Positions 43,791 through 53,083 of a stretch of DNA of 64,000 nt are shown one piece after another. The stretch covers positions 46,441 through 110,440 of the forward strand of contig JAJECO010000077.1 in NCBI GenBank assembly GCA_022822005.1. The letters are read 5' to 3'. The notes below the pieces were generated by a model that was not told where the DNA came from, made no database searches, and worked only from the letters and a program-made list of their open reading frames with translations. Made by a program: the position numbers and the translations under genes. The DNA is from Candidatus Poribacteria bacterium. GTDB taxonomy: Bacteria; Poribacteria; WGA-4E; PCPOR2b. How positions within the stretch are numbered: the stretch's first letter is position 1; every line of letters begins with the position of its first letter.

Positions 43791-45749
43791 TTAGGAGCGT
43801 TCGGCTTCATAACTGATTGCCTTATTCACCAGATACATCAGTTCAACAACTTGCTCACTGCTAATGTCAGAGAAGGTATCCTTGATGACTTGATGGACTG
43901 AATCTAAGCTGCCATCCTTTGCCCAATAGCTTTCGCGAAGGATTTCAGCAAATTCTGCTACACCGGCAGCCAATCGAAATGTTGCAGGTGCCGCAGCAAA
44001 AGATTTGTGTAGTTGCGATACGGAGATCTCTTTGCTAACTTCGCTGACCTTATGATGATCTGGATTTGCATATCGAATTGAAACGGTTGCCATTTTTCCT
44101 GTTGCATCTGGGTGCAGTTTAACCTCATACAGCGCAGTTACCTGATGACCTGATCCAACTTCTCCAGCGTCAACCGTGTCATTGCGGAACTGCTCATGCG
44201 CAAGACGACGATTTTCGTAACCGAGCAGTCGAAAACGGCTGACAGCTTCAGGGTTAAAATCTACCTGAATCTTCGCATCTTTCGCAATCAGTTGTAGGGT
44301 CCCTGTTAAATTTTCAACAAATATCCGCTTCGCTTCGGACCGAGTATCGACATAGGCATAGCTGCCATTACCTGTGTCAGCGAGGCGTTCCATGAGGATA
44401 TCGTTGTAGTTTCCCATTCCGAAACCGACCGTCGATAGCGTGATTCCTCGTTGAACGTAACTACGAATCTCTTCAAGGATTTGATCGGGTCCCGTTTTAC
44501 CGACATTAGCAACTCCATCTGAACAGAGGATTACCCGGTTGATGTGGTTGACGCTTGCGTTCCGCCAAGCCAAGTCGTATCCGATTCGTAGACCTTCTTC
44601 GGCATTGGTTGATCCTCCTGGCGTAAGCGAATTAATAGCTGCCAATATTTCGCTACGTCGCTCGATTCCTGTGTGTGGAAGCACGAGCCTGCCACGAGAG
44701 CCATAAACGACAATGCCCACTTTGTCGGTGGGACGGAGTTGGTCAACGAGCAGCGTTAGTGCTTTCTTTACTAACCCGATGCGATTCTCCATTTTCATTG
44801 ATCCGGATACATCAATGACGAATGTCAGGATGGCGTCTTTCCGATGTTCGTCTGCAATTACACGCCCTTGGAGTCCGATGCGTAACAGTTGCAGCCGTTT
44901 CCCTTCACCGAACTTTGACGGCGCACCATCGATGTGGATAGCGAATGCGCCCGCTGCCGGTGGGTCGTAGTTGTAATCAAAGGTGTTGACAAATTCTTCG
45001 ACGCGAACTGCTTCCGGCGGTGGCAAATACCCATCTGTCAGATATCGGCGCGTGACCGAATACGAACCCGTATCCACGTCCATCGCAAAGGTCGAGAGAT
45101 GGTTGTCTTCAGTATCGATAAATGGATTGGTGCCAGTTCCTTTGAAGTACATATCGTGATGCGGTTCGCCGTTTGGAGGATTCAGCGGCGATACTCCCCG
45201 GTTACCTAAAGTAGCGTCTGGGACGACATTACTCGAAGCGGCGCGGGGCGCGCCAATGTGTTCAACCATAGCAAGTCCGGCCGGACGCTCGAAAGCGACC
45301 TTCACCTGTACGGTTCCTCCATTTATTGGTCCAATTTTAGCTGCTTCAGGAGCGCTGACAGGCGACGATTTTGACGGCACAATAGGTCCTGGAATTGTGG
45401 GCTGAATGGCAGCGTCCAGCTTGACAACCTTGTTGGAAAACTCAAGCACTGTTTCCGGCTGAATGGAAACTGGTCGAACAATTTCCCCGCTGCCTGGACC
45501 TCTCGGTTGAATTTGAGGTGGATCCACAAGAAAGGACCTGTTCTGTGGAATGGTTGGCTTGGCAACAAGCTTGGCAAGAGACCCACGAACTTGGGGGAGA
45601 TGTGTGTTTTTTGGTGAAATTAACTCCACAACCACTGCATCTTTGAACTGCGCGGTTTGAGCTATGTAGACTGTACTTCCAATCAATATGATGATACCGT
45701 GAATGACCAGTGATACCACCAACGCTCCTGAAATTCTTTTGGCGTTCAT
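43791..45749 (-). CDS. Von Willebrand factor type A domain protein (YfbK-like)
   Basis: 652 residues. An N-terminal helix (GALVVSLVIHGIIILIGSTVYIA) anchors the protein, followed by about 180 residues of Pro-rich linker. The vWF_A N-terminal domain is seen as FAMDVDTGSYSVTRRYLTDGYLPPPEAVRVEEFVNTFDYNY. The VWA domain has an intact MIDAS (DVSGSMKMENR; GGSTNAEEGL; CSDGVANVG). A C-terminal DUF3520-like region ends ELMYLVNKAISYEAERS. It is probably an envelope protein that binds partners through Mg2+. GGGAGGAC precedes the ATG. The first 60 residues resemble a TonB/energy-transducer N terminus. Confidence 0.87.
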   Translation of the reverse strand: MNAKRISGALVVSLVIHGIIILIGSTVYIAQTAQFKDAVVVELISPKNTHLPQVRGSLAKLVAKPTIPQNRSFLVDPPQIQPRGPGSGEIVRPVSIQPETVLEFSNKVVKLDAAIQPTIPGPIVPSKSSPVSAPEAAKIGPINGGTVQVKVAFERPAGLAMVEHIGAPRAASSNVVPDATLGNRGVSPLNPPNGEPHHDMYFKGTGTNPFIDTEDNHLSTFAMDVDTGSYSVTRRYLTDGYLPPPEAVRVEEFVNTFDYNYDPPAAGAFAIHIDGAPSKFGEGKRLQLLRIGLQGRVIADEHRKDAILTFVIDVSGSMKMENRIGLVKKALTLLVDQLRPTDKVGIVVYGSRGRLVLPHTGIERRSEILAAINSLTPGGSTNAEEGLRIGYDLAWRNASVNHINRVILCSDGVANVGKTGPDQILEEIRSYVQRGITLSTVGFGMGNYNDILMERLADTGNGSYAYVDTRSEAKRIFVENLTGTLQLIAKDAKIQVDFNPEAVSRFRLLGYENRRLAHEQFRNDTVDAGEVGSGHQVTALYEVKLHPDATGKMATVSIRYANPDHHKVSEVSKEISVSQLHKSFAAAPATFRLAAGVAEFAEILRESYWAKDGSLDSVHQVIKDTFSDISSEQVVELMYLVNKAISYEAERS

Positions 45750-45999
45750 TTTAGTCCTCCCGACTTGGCATTTGTGATACTGTGACGCAGTACCTATAGC
45801 GAGATCACACTATCTTGGATTATTGATCAACAGTGATTCATGGCAAAGGTATGGCAAGTTGTGTGCCAAGCGGTATCTGCGATGATACCTACTGAATTCG
45901 TGGTGTCCTCGTAATCTTAGTGGCAGCTCAATGCCCAAAAACGTCTAAAAAACTACACTTCATGCACTGACTGGTGCAACACCCAAAAGCAGGAATCTA

Positions 46000-47244
46000 A
46001 TGCACCCCGACTCATTGCTAAAGATTTTTGACCGTTACATTGGTAGCTTTCTCTGCTTTCTGCTGGGTGGGTTGCGCTCTCGTGGTCCTCATAAATATCC
46101 CGATCCGCAGCGGATTCTACTGATACAACTGTCTGCGATTGGCGATACGATCCTTGCAATCCCAACGATTCGATCAATCCGCAATCGTTTCCCTACAGCA
46201 CATTTGACGATGGTCGCATCGTCTATAAATTTACAGTATCTTGAAGGCTGTCCCTACATCGATCAACACACCCCACTCCGCTTAGAAGAACTGATTAAAT
46301 CGCCGCTGAACCTGATCAGATTTATTATGGCACTACGTCGTCAAAGGTTTGATTGGGCAATTGACTTTGAACATTGGCCCCGATTGAGTGCGTTACTTGC
46401 ATACGGGAGCGGGGCACCGCGACGAATCGGATTCCGGTCTTCAAGCCAGCATCGGCATTTCCTGTTTACGGACGTGGTACCCCATGTGCCAGGACAGCAT
46501 GAGGTAGTTAATTTTCTACAGATAGCAAGGCTATTGGGCTGTCCGATTGAAGGAACGGAGCTTGAAGTGTGGTTGGCGAGTGAAGATCGGGATTGGGTAC
46601 AAGGATTTTTCAGCGAAAAGGGTATCGATCCTGATAGGAGGGTTGTTGTCATTCATCCGGAAGCGGGCAGGCGTGGCGAACCGAGAAGGCGGTTACCACA
46701 TGACAGATTTGTAGCGGTCGCTGACGCACTCATGGCTCGGTATAATGCACAAATTATCTTTACCGGTGCCCCCTCAGAGGTAGAACTTTCGGAGCAGATT
46801 GCTGCACAGACCCGATCGCCCTGCGTTGTAGCGGCAGGAAAAACCCAAATCAATCACCTCGCAGCACTCTTTACCAGTGCGGATCTCATCATTTGTGGGA
46901 ATTGCGGCCCGATGCACCTCGCAGCAGCTGCCGGCACACCGGTCGTCGCGCTACATGGACCAACAAATCCATTGCAGTGGGGACCGTGGGGGCGAGATCA
47001 CACGATTCTTCATGTGGATGTTCCCTGCAGCCCGTGTCTCAATCTTGGTTTTGAGTATGGTTGTTCTGCATTTGCTGACGGGACTTCGCCCTGCATGCAT
47101 ACGATACAGACAGGTGAGATTCTTGAAGGGTGTGAAAGGTATCTGACTGGCGGGCGACGAGACAGGGGGCAATCGGGTGGGTCAAACGTCGCAAAAACGA
47201 GAGTAATAAAATGCAAGCAGACCGCTTTGCCTGTCTTGCACTAA
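46000..47244 (+). CDS. Glycosyltransferase family 9 (heptosyltransferase-like)
   Basis: 414 residues. The N-terminal ILLIQLSAIGDTILAIPTIRSIRNRFPTAHLTMV and the C-terminal donor-site run ICGNCGPMHLAAAAGTPVVALHGPTNPLQWGPWG are the GT9 hallmarks, and VVIHPEAGRRGEPRRRLPHDRFVAV is also typical. Relatives add heptose to lipid A core, which suggests lipopolysaccharide-like glycans, but other acceptors are possible. A Cys-rich loop (CSPCLNLGFEYGCSAFADGTSPCM) follows the donor site as in WaaF/WaaC relatives. It is not next to other cell-surface sugar genes. Confidence 0.87.
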   Translation: MHPDSLLKIFDRYIGSFLCFLLGGLRSRGPHKYPDPQRILLIQLSAIGDTILAIPTIRSIRNRFPTAHLTMVASSINLQYLEGCPYIDQHTPLRLEELIKSPLNLIRFIMALRRQRFDWAIDFEHWPRLSALLAYGSGAPRRIGFRSSSQHRHFLFTDVVPHVPGQHEVVNFLQIARLLGCPIEGTELEVWLASEDRDWVQGFFSEKGIDPDRRVVVIHPEAGRRGEPRRRLPHDRFVAVADALMARYNAQIIFTGAPSEVELSEQIAAQTRSPCVVAAGKTQINHLAALFTSADLIICGNCGPMHLAAAAGTPVVALHGPTNPLQWGPWGRDHTILHVDVPCSPCLNLGFEYGCSAFADGTSPCMHTIQTGEILEGCERYLTGGRRDRGQSGGSNVAKTRVIKCKQTALPVLH

Positions 47245-47268
47245 CGGCAGGTGATCCGAATGACACCC

Positions 47269-47508
47269 TCAAGGGGTTATGGGGGTAATCATTAGCCGGG
47301 CTGGTTCACAATTCATCGTCCAGTTACCATCGAAGCAGTAAATCTTGTGTGTGGTAACACCCCCATCAATCTCTATCTCATCTCCCCGTTGACAATTCTG
47401 GCAGGTTTTTTTCCGGGGAAAACAGTATTGGTCTGTGACAAATCATGTTCCATTGGACGATCCTGATGCCCGCTTTTGCGCAGGTGCGGTCAGCCCGTCA
47501 ATGCTCAT
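47269..47508 (-). pseudogene. Cys-rich small ORF interrupted by an in-frame TGA
   Basis: In the 307-base gap before larB, the minus strand reads from ATG 47508 for 21 codons (MSIDGLTAPAQKRASGSSNG...) to TGA at 47443-47445. It then continues in frame to TGA 47269 with FVTDQYCFPRKKTCQNCQ and later KIYCFDGNWTMNCE. The second part has CxxC-type cysteine spacing and protein-like composition. No convincing SECIS hairpin follows the internal TGA, so a nonsense mutation in a decaying small zinc-ribbon-like gene is the simplest reading. The 5' part may be fortuitous. Confidence 0.3.
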
Positions 47509-47551
47509 AGATTCTGCTATAACCCAGCAAACAGTCAAGCGTACATCGGGG

Positions 47552-48307
47552 TTATTTTGAGAAGTGGAGTCGATTGATTAATGACGCGCTATAGCCCCCT
47601 CCAAATCCGTTATCGATATTAACAGTAGTGACACCCGAGGCACAACTATTCAGCATACTCAATAAGGCTGCAACGCCACCGAAACTTGCTCCATAACCAA
47701 TACTTGTTGGCACGGCAACGACAGGCTTATCCACCAATCCGCCAACAACACTTGCCAACGCCCCTTCCATACCCGCTACAACAACCAGCACCCGCGCTTG
47801 CGTCAATGTCTCGTGATTGTTAAGCAGACGGTGCAATCCGGCAACCCCGACATCGTAAAGTCGTTCTACCTGATTGCCCATAACCTGAGCGGTTTCTACC
47901 GCCTCTTCCGCGACAGGGAGGTCGGATGTACCAGCGGATACGACCAAGATACCATCATATAATTCACCCGGAGGCTCGCCAATTGTGATAGTACGGCCCA
48001 GTTCGTTAAACCGTGCAGAAGAATCGAGGGTTGTCAACGCCTCGTACATCTCGGTAGTGGCACGCGTTGCGAAGAGAAGGTGGCCTGCGGCGAGGATACG
48101 TTTGCTAATCTCTTTTACCTGATCGACCGTTTTTCCTTGACAAAAGATAACTTCAGGAAAGCCTTTCCGTAGCTGCCGATGGTGATCGATTTTAGAAAAC
48201 CCTAAATCCTCAAATGGCAAATGACGCAGCGATTGTATCGCAGCATCAATGTCAGTTTCTCCGCGCTTGACGCCCTCCAAGAGCACGCGCAGTCTGTCAA
48301 GATTCAT
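47552..48307 (-). CDS. larB: Nickel-pincer cofactor biosynthesis protein LarB
   Basis: 251 residues from ATG 48307; the open frame up to 48385 is crossed by a terminator hairpin and is rejected. The N terminus LDRLRVLLEGVKRGETDIDAAIQSL is typical, and the C-terminal AIR-carboxylase-like domain shows VVSAGTSDLPVAEEAVETAQVMG, VVVAGMEGALASVVGGLVDKPVVAVPTSIGYGASFGGVAALLSMLNSCASGVTTVNIDNGFGGG. LarB carboxylates nicotinate adenine dinucleotide, the first step to the lactate-racemase cofactor. LarC and LarE are not in the window. Confidence 0.93.
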   Translation of the reverse strand: MNLDRLRVLLEGVKRGETDIDAAIQSLRHLPFEDLGFSKIDHHRQLRKGFPEVIFCQGKTVDQVKEISKRILAAGHLLFATRATTEMYEALTTLDSSARFNELGRTITIGEPPGELYDGILVVSAGTSDLPVAEEAVETAQVMGNQVERLYDVGVAGLHRLLNNHETLTQARVLVVVAGMEGALASVVGGLVDKPVVAVPTSIGYGASFGGVAALLSMLNSCASGVTTVNIDNGFGGGYSASLINRLHFSK

Positions 48308-48316
48308 TGAACGTTT

Positions 48317-48365
48317 GCTCCAGATAAAGAAGCCACAGGTATCTGATGTTTCCACCTGTGGCTTC
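48317..48365 (-). terminator. Rho-independent terminator upstream of larB
   Basis: GAAGCCACAGGT (48329-48340) and ACCTGTGGCTTC (48354-48365) form a perfect 12-pair stem with a 13-base loop; on the minus strand CTTTATCT follows. It ends the YtxH-gene transcript and separates it from larB. Confidence 0.75.
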
Positions 48366-48429
48366 TGTGTTGGAACAGGCTTCAAACCGTATAGCGACAG
48401 ATTTCAAACCTGTTTGTTCGGTGTGAATT

Positions 48430-48789
48430 TTAGCTCTCGGCTTCTTCCTCTTCCTCATCACGGGAGAGAATATTTGCCAGTTCTGACTTCTTTTCGACAA
48501 AGGCGGATTTGCCGGCTTCGACAGCAGCTTTTACACTTTCTGTTGCACCGTCCACCTGTGCTTTCCCCTTGTCGACCAGATCAGTAACTCTTTCGCTTGT
48601 TGCTTCTCTTGCTTGATGAGCAGCGGTGATTGTTCGCTCTTTGACATCTGTGGAAGCATCACGAATCTTCTCTCGTGTCTCTCTGCCAGCCATGGGGGCA
48701 AAGAGTAAGCCGAGAAGTGATCCGATTAAGCCTCCGGTAAAAAATGCCAAAAGGACAATTAGCCCATTGTTTTGTTTTTCGCCGTCCAT
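48430..48789 (-). CDS. YtxH domain-containing protein
   Basis: 119 residues from ATG 48789, which has GAGGAGGTT upstream; the open frame further 5' has no such site. One N-terminal helix with the YtxH glycine motif (IVLLAFFTGGLIGSLLGLLFAPMAGRETREKI) is followed by a long charged helix (KERTITAAHQAREATSERVTDLVDKGKAQVDGATESVKAAVEAG) and a Glu-rich tail. YtxH proteins are stress-linked in Bacillus. It is preceded on the same strand by a DUF948 protein gene, the usual partner. Confidence 0.85.
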   Translation of the reverse strand: MDGEKQNNGLIVLLAFFTGGLIGSLLGLLFAPMAGRETREKIRDASTDVKERTITAAHQAREATSERVTDLVDKGKAQVDGATESVKAAVEAGKSAFVEKKSELANILSRDEEEEEAES

Positions 48790-48971
48790 TTGAATAACCT
48801 CCTCAATTATGGTTAAGTGTTTAGGCGTAGATTCCCGCCTCTCTTCGGACTTTTTCAATAGTAATTTGCCAGTGATTCTAACGGTTCGGAAAGCTGGCAA
48901 CTTCTGATATATCCTACTCTCATCAGTTCAGTAACAGTCAGATCTCAAAAGCAACACAGCAATTCAAGGGT

Positions 48972-49556
48972 TTATCCGTCCTGTTCCTCTTGAGATGAAT
49001 CCTCTGAACCTGATCCACCCGATTTCCGAGACTGGTTGAAGGTTTCCCAGCCTGTTTTAACGGCACTCCAAGCACTCACAAAATCTGAGACAGGGACGGA
49101 AAGTTGATCGCGATAATATTCTACATGCTTGACTGTTGTTTGTGAAAAATCTGTAACAGTGTTAACTAACTCATCGATTTTTGCAATGTTTTGGTTTATA
49201 GTTTCCGTTATTTCTTGGATGTTGTGTGTCGTCTGCCGAATCTCGGATTCGCTTATCTGCTGCATGGAAGCGGTAATCCCATTGATATTCTCAAGCAATT
49301 CCGGAAGTTTTTGATTCAATTCTGTCACGGTGCCATCCAGAGATGTAAGTAGCGTACTCACATCTCTATGTACGCTAGCCAGTTGTTCGGTTGCTTTAAG
49401 TAAATTAGGAATGCTCTTATCTAGCAAATTCTCAACAGATTTTAGCGTCTTGTTAATCCGAACTGCCAACCATATAAAAAAGACAGCAAGCACCAATAGC
49501 AGTAGACCTAAAGGAATCTGCCAGTACAGCGAAGCCGTATTAAGTACAGTATCCAT
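48972..49556 (-). CDS. DUF948-type membrane-anchored coiled-coil protein
   Basis: 194 residues: one N-terminal helix (YWQIPLGLLLLVLAVFFIWLAV), then about 110 residues of coiled coil (NKTLKSVENLLDKSIPNLLKATEQLASVHRDVSTLL...), ending in a disordered Ser/Gly/Glu tail. DUF948/YtxG proteins show this pattern and often sit beside YtxH. No activity is known. It lies 57 bases downstream of alaS and may belong to its transcript. Confidence 0.8.
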   Translation of the reverse strand: MDTVLNTASLYWQIPLGLLLLVLAVFFIWLAVRINKTLKSVENLLDKSIPNLLKATEQLASVHRDVSTLLTSLDGTVTELNQKLPELLENINGITASMQQISESEIRQTTHNIQEITETINQNIAKIDELVNTVTDFSQTTVKHVEYYRDQLSVPVSDFVSAWSAVKTGWETFNQSRKSGGSGSEDSSQEEQDG

Positions 49557-49613
49557 ATTTCATTCCTTATGGAGCTATGTCCACCCCGATTCTATGAGGA
49601 GGGCAGTCAATGT

Positions 49614-52262
49614 TTAAGCCTGGTCTGTCACAATTTTCGTGACAGCATCAATTGCTTCTTTCATCTTGCTTGGGTCCTTGGCGCCGCCTTGAGCAAGTTC
49701 AGGGCGTCCCCCACCGCGACCATCAGCAATACGTGTTACCGCTTGAATAATCTTTCCAGCTTGTAAGCCACGTGTTTTAACGAGATCTGAAGTTACACCT
49801 GCTGCGAAAGCGACATCGTTACCACTTGCCGAAGCGAGTACAACCACACCGGTTCCGAGGCGGTTTTTCAAATCATCAACAAGTTGCCGGATCCCATTTC
49901 GATCGGTACTGTCAAGAACAGCGGCAATCACACGAAAGCCATCAACGGTCACAGCACTATTGACCAAATCAGCAGCCTGCGATTGAGCCAGCTGCGCTTG
50001 AAACTCACTGATCTGCCTTTCTAACTCTCGATTGGTTTGAAGCACCGCTTCGATGCGTTCAGGGGTCTCTTGCTTCGAGGTCTTAAGCAGATTAGCTATG
50101 ACGGTCAATGTTTCATCCTCGGCATGGATATGCTGATACGCGCCGGCTCCGGTCAACGCCTCAATGCGACGTACACCAGCCGCGATGCTGCTCTCACTGA
50201 TAATCTTTACCAACCCAATTTCGCCAGCCGCGCGGACATGGGTCCCACCGCATAGTTCCTTGCTGTAATCACCGATTTGGACAAAGCGTACAATTTCGCC
50301 ATATTTCTCACCAAAAAAGGCAAGCGCACCACGGTCTTTTGCAGTCTGGAGCGGGAGGTGTTCCGTTTCAACACCACTATTGAGGCGCACCTTGTCGTTG
50401 ATTTCACTCTCGATCTCGTAGAGGTTTTCCGGACTGACGGCTTCATAGTGCGTGAAATCAAATCGTAGTCGCCCCGATTCAACGAGTGAACCCGCTTGAC
50501 CTACATGCGATCCAAGAACGGCGCGCAAGGCATGATGGAGGATGTGCGTAGCGGTGTGGCTGACAGCTATGTGTTGTCGGCGATCAGCGTCAATCTTCGC
50601 TTCCACTGTTGTCTGTGGGGTAATTTCTCCCTCAACAACCTCACATCTATGAACGAACAGATCCGGCACAGGTTTTACAGTATCAAGGACTTTCAGTTTT
50701 GCATTTTGGCTCTCAATAACCCCGATGTCGCCAATTTGACCACCGGAGTTTCCGTAAAACGGTGTCTGGTTCAGAACGACGGAAATCTCCTCACCCTCAT
50801 GAACGCCCGAAGCAAGCTCATCTCCTCGAACGAGAGCGATGACTTCCGCTTCTGCGGCGGATCGATCGTAACCCACAAACGTGGTTGCATCAGATTCCTT
50901 GAGGATGTCCGCGTAGACCGCTTCTCCCTGATCTGCGCCGCCCGCAGCTTTCCAATCTGCACGGCTGCGCTCTCGCTGCTGTGTCATGCTCTCGGTAAAG
51001 CCTGCCTCATCGACGGTAAAATCGCGCTCCCGTGCGAGCATCTGTGTCAGATCCAGTGGAAATCCGAATGTATCATATAACTCAAAGGCGCGATTCCCTG
51101 AGAGAACAGATTGATCTTCTGTTTCCAATTCGTCAAGCGAACCACGAAGGATTTCGAGACCACGATCAAGCGTTTGATGGAATCGTCCCTCTTCACCCTG
51201 AATAATCCGTTTAATGAAGTCCTGACGTGGCAGCACATCGGGAAACACAGGTCCGAGCTGGCCAATCACCGTATCCACGAGATTGTAGATGAACGGCTCC
51301 TCCATGCCCAACCGTTTTCCGTATAGCACAGCACGACGCAAGATACGACGGATCACATAGCCCCGCCCTTCATTTGAGGGCATTACGCCATCGCCAATGG
51401 CAAACGTAAGACATCGGATGTGATCTGCTATCACGCGATGTGGCACCCCGCGTTCGTCGTGGAAATAATCCCGATTGGTGATATTAGAGATCTCTTCAAG
51501 GATCGGTATGAACACGTCCGTCTTATAGTTTGAATCAACGCCTTGCAAGATCGCAACTATCCGTTCAAAGCCCATGCCCGTGTCAACGTGTTTCTCCGGT
51601 AACGGGTGCAATTCCCCTGAGGCATCTCGATTGTATTGGATAAAAACCAAATTCCAGATCTCTCGAAATCGCTCGCTGATATTGGGACCCGTGTTGGGGT
51701 CACCAACGGATGCAGGATCCATTTCAGGACCAAGGTCGACAAAAAGTTCTGAACAGGGGCCACAGGGACCAGTCTCACCCATCTCCCAGAAATTATCTTT
51801 ATCGAATCGGCGGATCCGCTCAAGCGGAATATCAGTCTCTTCGAGCCATAGTTTTTCAGCTTCGTCGTCGGTGTCGTGAACTGTTGCCCAGAGCAGTTCC
51901 TTTGGGACTTTCCAGATCTCCGCAATTAATTCCCAAGCATAAGCAATCGCTTCGCGCTTGTAGTAATCTCCGAATGACCAGTTACCCAACATTTCAAAAA
52001 AGGTATGGTGCCCGGGGGAATAGCCCACCTCTTCTAAGTCGTTATGTTTACCGCTGACGCGTAGCACCTTTTGGGTATCAGCAGCACGACTGTAGTCACG
52101 TTGTCCGGTTCCCAGAAACACATCCTTAAACTGATTCATCCCTGCGTTTGTAAACAGCAAAGTTGGGTCATCGGCAGGTATTAACGGGGCACTCGGAACA
52201 ACCGTATGCTCCTGTTTGCGGAAGTATTCGAGAAAATCCGATCTGATTTCATCTGATGTCAT
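49614..52262 (-). CDS. alaS: Alanyl-tRNA synthetase
   Basis: 882 residues with every domain. The class II catalytic core begins EIRSDFLEYFRKQEHTVVPSAPLIPADDPTLLFTNAGMNQFKDVFLG; motifs for tRNA recognition follow. The editing domain has the zinc ligands HIAVSHTATHILHHAL and CGGTH. A DHHA1 C-terminal domain includes GGRPELAQGGAKDPSKM. It attaches alanine to tRNA-Ala. GAGGAAACAG precedes the ATG. Its start overlaps the stop of recX by four bases (ATGA). Confidence 0.97.
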   Translation of the reverse strand: MTSDEIRSDFLEYFRKQEHTVVPSAPLIPADDPTLLFTNAGMNQFKDVFLGTGQRDYSRAADTQKVLRVSGKHNDLEEVGYSPGHHTFFEMLGNWSFGDYYKREAIAYAWELIAEIWKVPKELLWATVHDTDDEAEKLWLEETDIPLERIRRFDKDNFWEMGETGPCGPCSELFVDLGPEMDPASVGDPNTGPNISERFREIWNLVFIQYNRDASGELHPLPEKHVDTGMGFERIVAILQGVDSNYKTDVFIPILEEISNITNRDYFHDERGVPHRVIADHIRCLTFAIGDGVMPSNEGRGYVIRRILRRAVLYGKRLGMEEPFIYNLVDTVIGQLGPVFPDVLPRQDFIKRIIQGEEGRFHQTLDRGLEILRGSLDELETEDQSVLSGNRAFELYDTFGFPLDLTQMLARERDFTVDEAGFTESMTQQRERSRADWKAAGGADQGEAVYADILKESDATTFVGYDRSAAEAEVIALVRGDELASGVHEGEEISVVLNQTPFYGNSGGQIGDIGVIESQNAKLKVLDTVKPVPDLFVHRCEVVEGEITPQTTVEAKIDADRRQHIAVSHTATHILHHALRAVLGSHVGQAGSLVESGRLRFDFTHYEAVSPENLYEIESEINDKVRLNSGVETEHLPLQTAKDRGALAFFGEKYGEIVRFVQIGDYSKELCGGTHVRAAGEIGLVKIISESSIAAGVRRIEALTGAGAYQHIHAEDETLTVIANLLKTSKQETPERIEAVLQTNRELERQISEFQAQLAQSQAADLVNSAVTVDGFRVIAAVLDSTDRNGIRQLVDDLKNRLGTGVVVLASASGNDVAFAAGVTSDLVKTRGLQAGKIIQAVTRIADGRGGGRPELAQGGAKDPSKMKEAIDAVTKIVTDQA

Positions 52263-52903
52263 TTTCTGTTTCCTCTGATCAACACTCGCCCGATTACGGT
52301 CTGAATCGTCTCGTAGTCAAATCCACGTCTGAGCAGAAAACCGTGCAGCCGCCGTTTTGCGACCTCCGGTTGGAGGGATTGGTACCGCTTTGCTTGTTTC
52401 CGTGCCAATTCCAATGCTGTGTCTGCTTCGTCCGAATGGTCAATATCTGCGAGTACACGTTCTACTGTGGTTCTGTCTACGCGCTGATTTGCCAATTCGT
52501 GTGCCAACATCTTTTTGCCTTTTGGCTTTGATCGTTGTCGACGAGCTACCCATCGCTTAGCGAAGTCTTCATCTTTGATATGGCCAAGCTGCTCTAAATC
52601 TTCTACTGCTCTGTCGATCGCCTCCGCCCCAAAACCTCTCTGCCTTAGGTGATAGATCATTTGACTCTTGCTGTAACTCTGGTCGGACAGCAGTGTAAGA
52701 GCGCAGTTCTTTGCGCGTATGCCCTCGTCTGCCTCGATGAGCTTGCGAAGCACCTCTGGCTCAATCGTTAGTCCAACGCGTAAACCCAGCTTTGGGATGC
52801 AATCTGCATTGACGCTATCAAAGTAGAGCCCATCAAGGAAAAGGGCTCGGTGCGAAGGTTTCTCCTTATCTATTTGGATGTCTGTAAGCTGCTTTTTCAT
52901 CAT
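52259..52903 (-). CDS. recX: Regulatory protein RecX
   Basis: 214 residues: an N-terminal extension of about 60 residues, then three RecX helical repeats (ALTLLSDQSYSKSQMIYHLRQRGFGAEAIDRAVEDLEQLGHIKDEDFAKRWVARRQRSKPKGKKMLAHELANQRVDRTTVERVL...KRLHGFLLRRGFDYETIQTVI). RecX caps and destabilises RecA filaments. In many bacteria recA-recX-alaS are neighbours; here recX-alaS stay together but recA is 20 kb away. It is translationally coupled to alaS. The ribosome-binding site is weak. Confidence 0.9.
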   Translation of the reverse strand: MMKKQLTDIQIDKEKPSHRALFLDGLYFDSVNADCIPKLGLRVGLTIEPEVLRKLIEADEGIRAKNCALTLLSDQSYSKSQMIYHLRQRGFGAEAIDRAVEDLEQLGHIKDEDFAKRWVARRQRSKPKGKKMLAHELANQRVDRTTVERVLADIDHSDEADTALELARKQAKRYQSLQPEVAKRRLHGFLLRRGFDYETIQTVIGRVLIRGNRK

Positions 52904-53083
52904 TCATACACACTAACCTCTACCCGCCCCTTTTCACTACGTTTAAGGAGAGTAGAAGTGGGTGTCCCAACCGCATTTTTCTAACCCCCATCTAATATAG
53001 TTACGGAAAAAGGTATGAATATGATTCAGGTTAATTTTGCACCACGGGGCAACGCGGTAGCCACAAGGCAGACTCTATTCGCC

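Noticed and set aside
48308..48385. Longer N terminus for LarB (start at 48385)
   Set aside because: The extension translates a perfect 12-pair terminator hairpin, and LarB homologues begin near the ATG at 48307.
50496..51080. 194-residue frame opposite alaS
   Set aside because: It lies wholly within the conserved alaS coding region on the other strand and has no family-like sequence.
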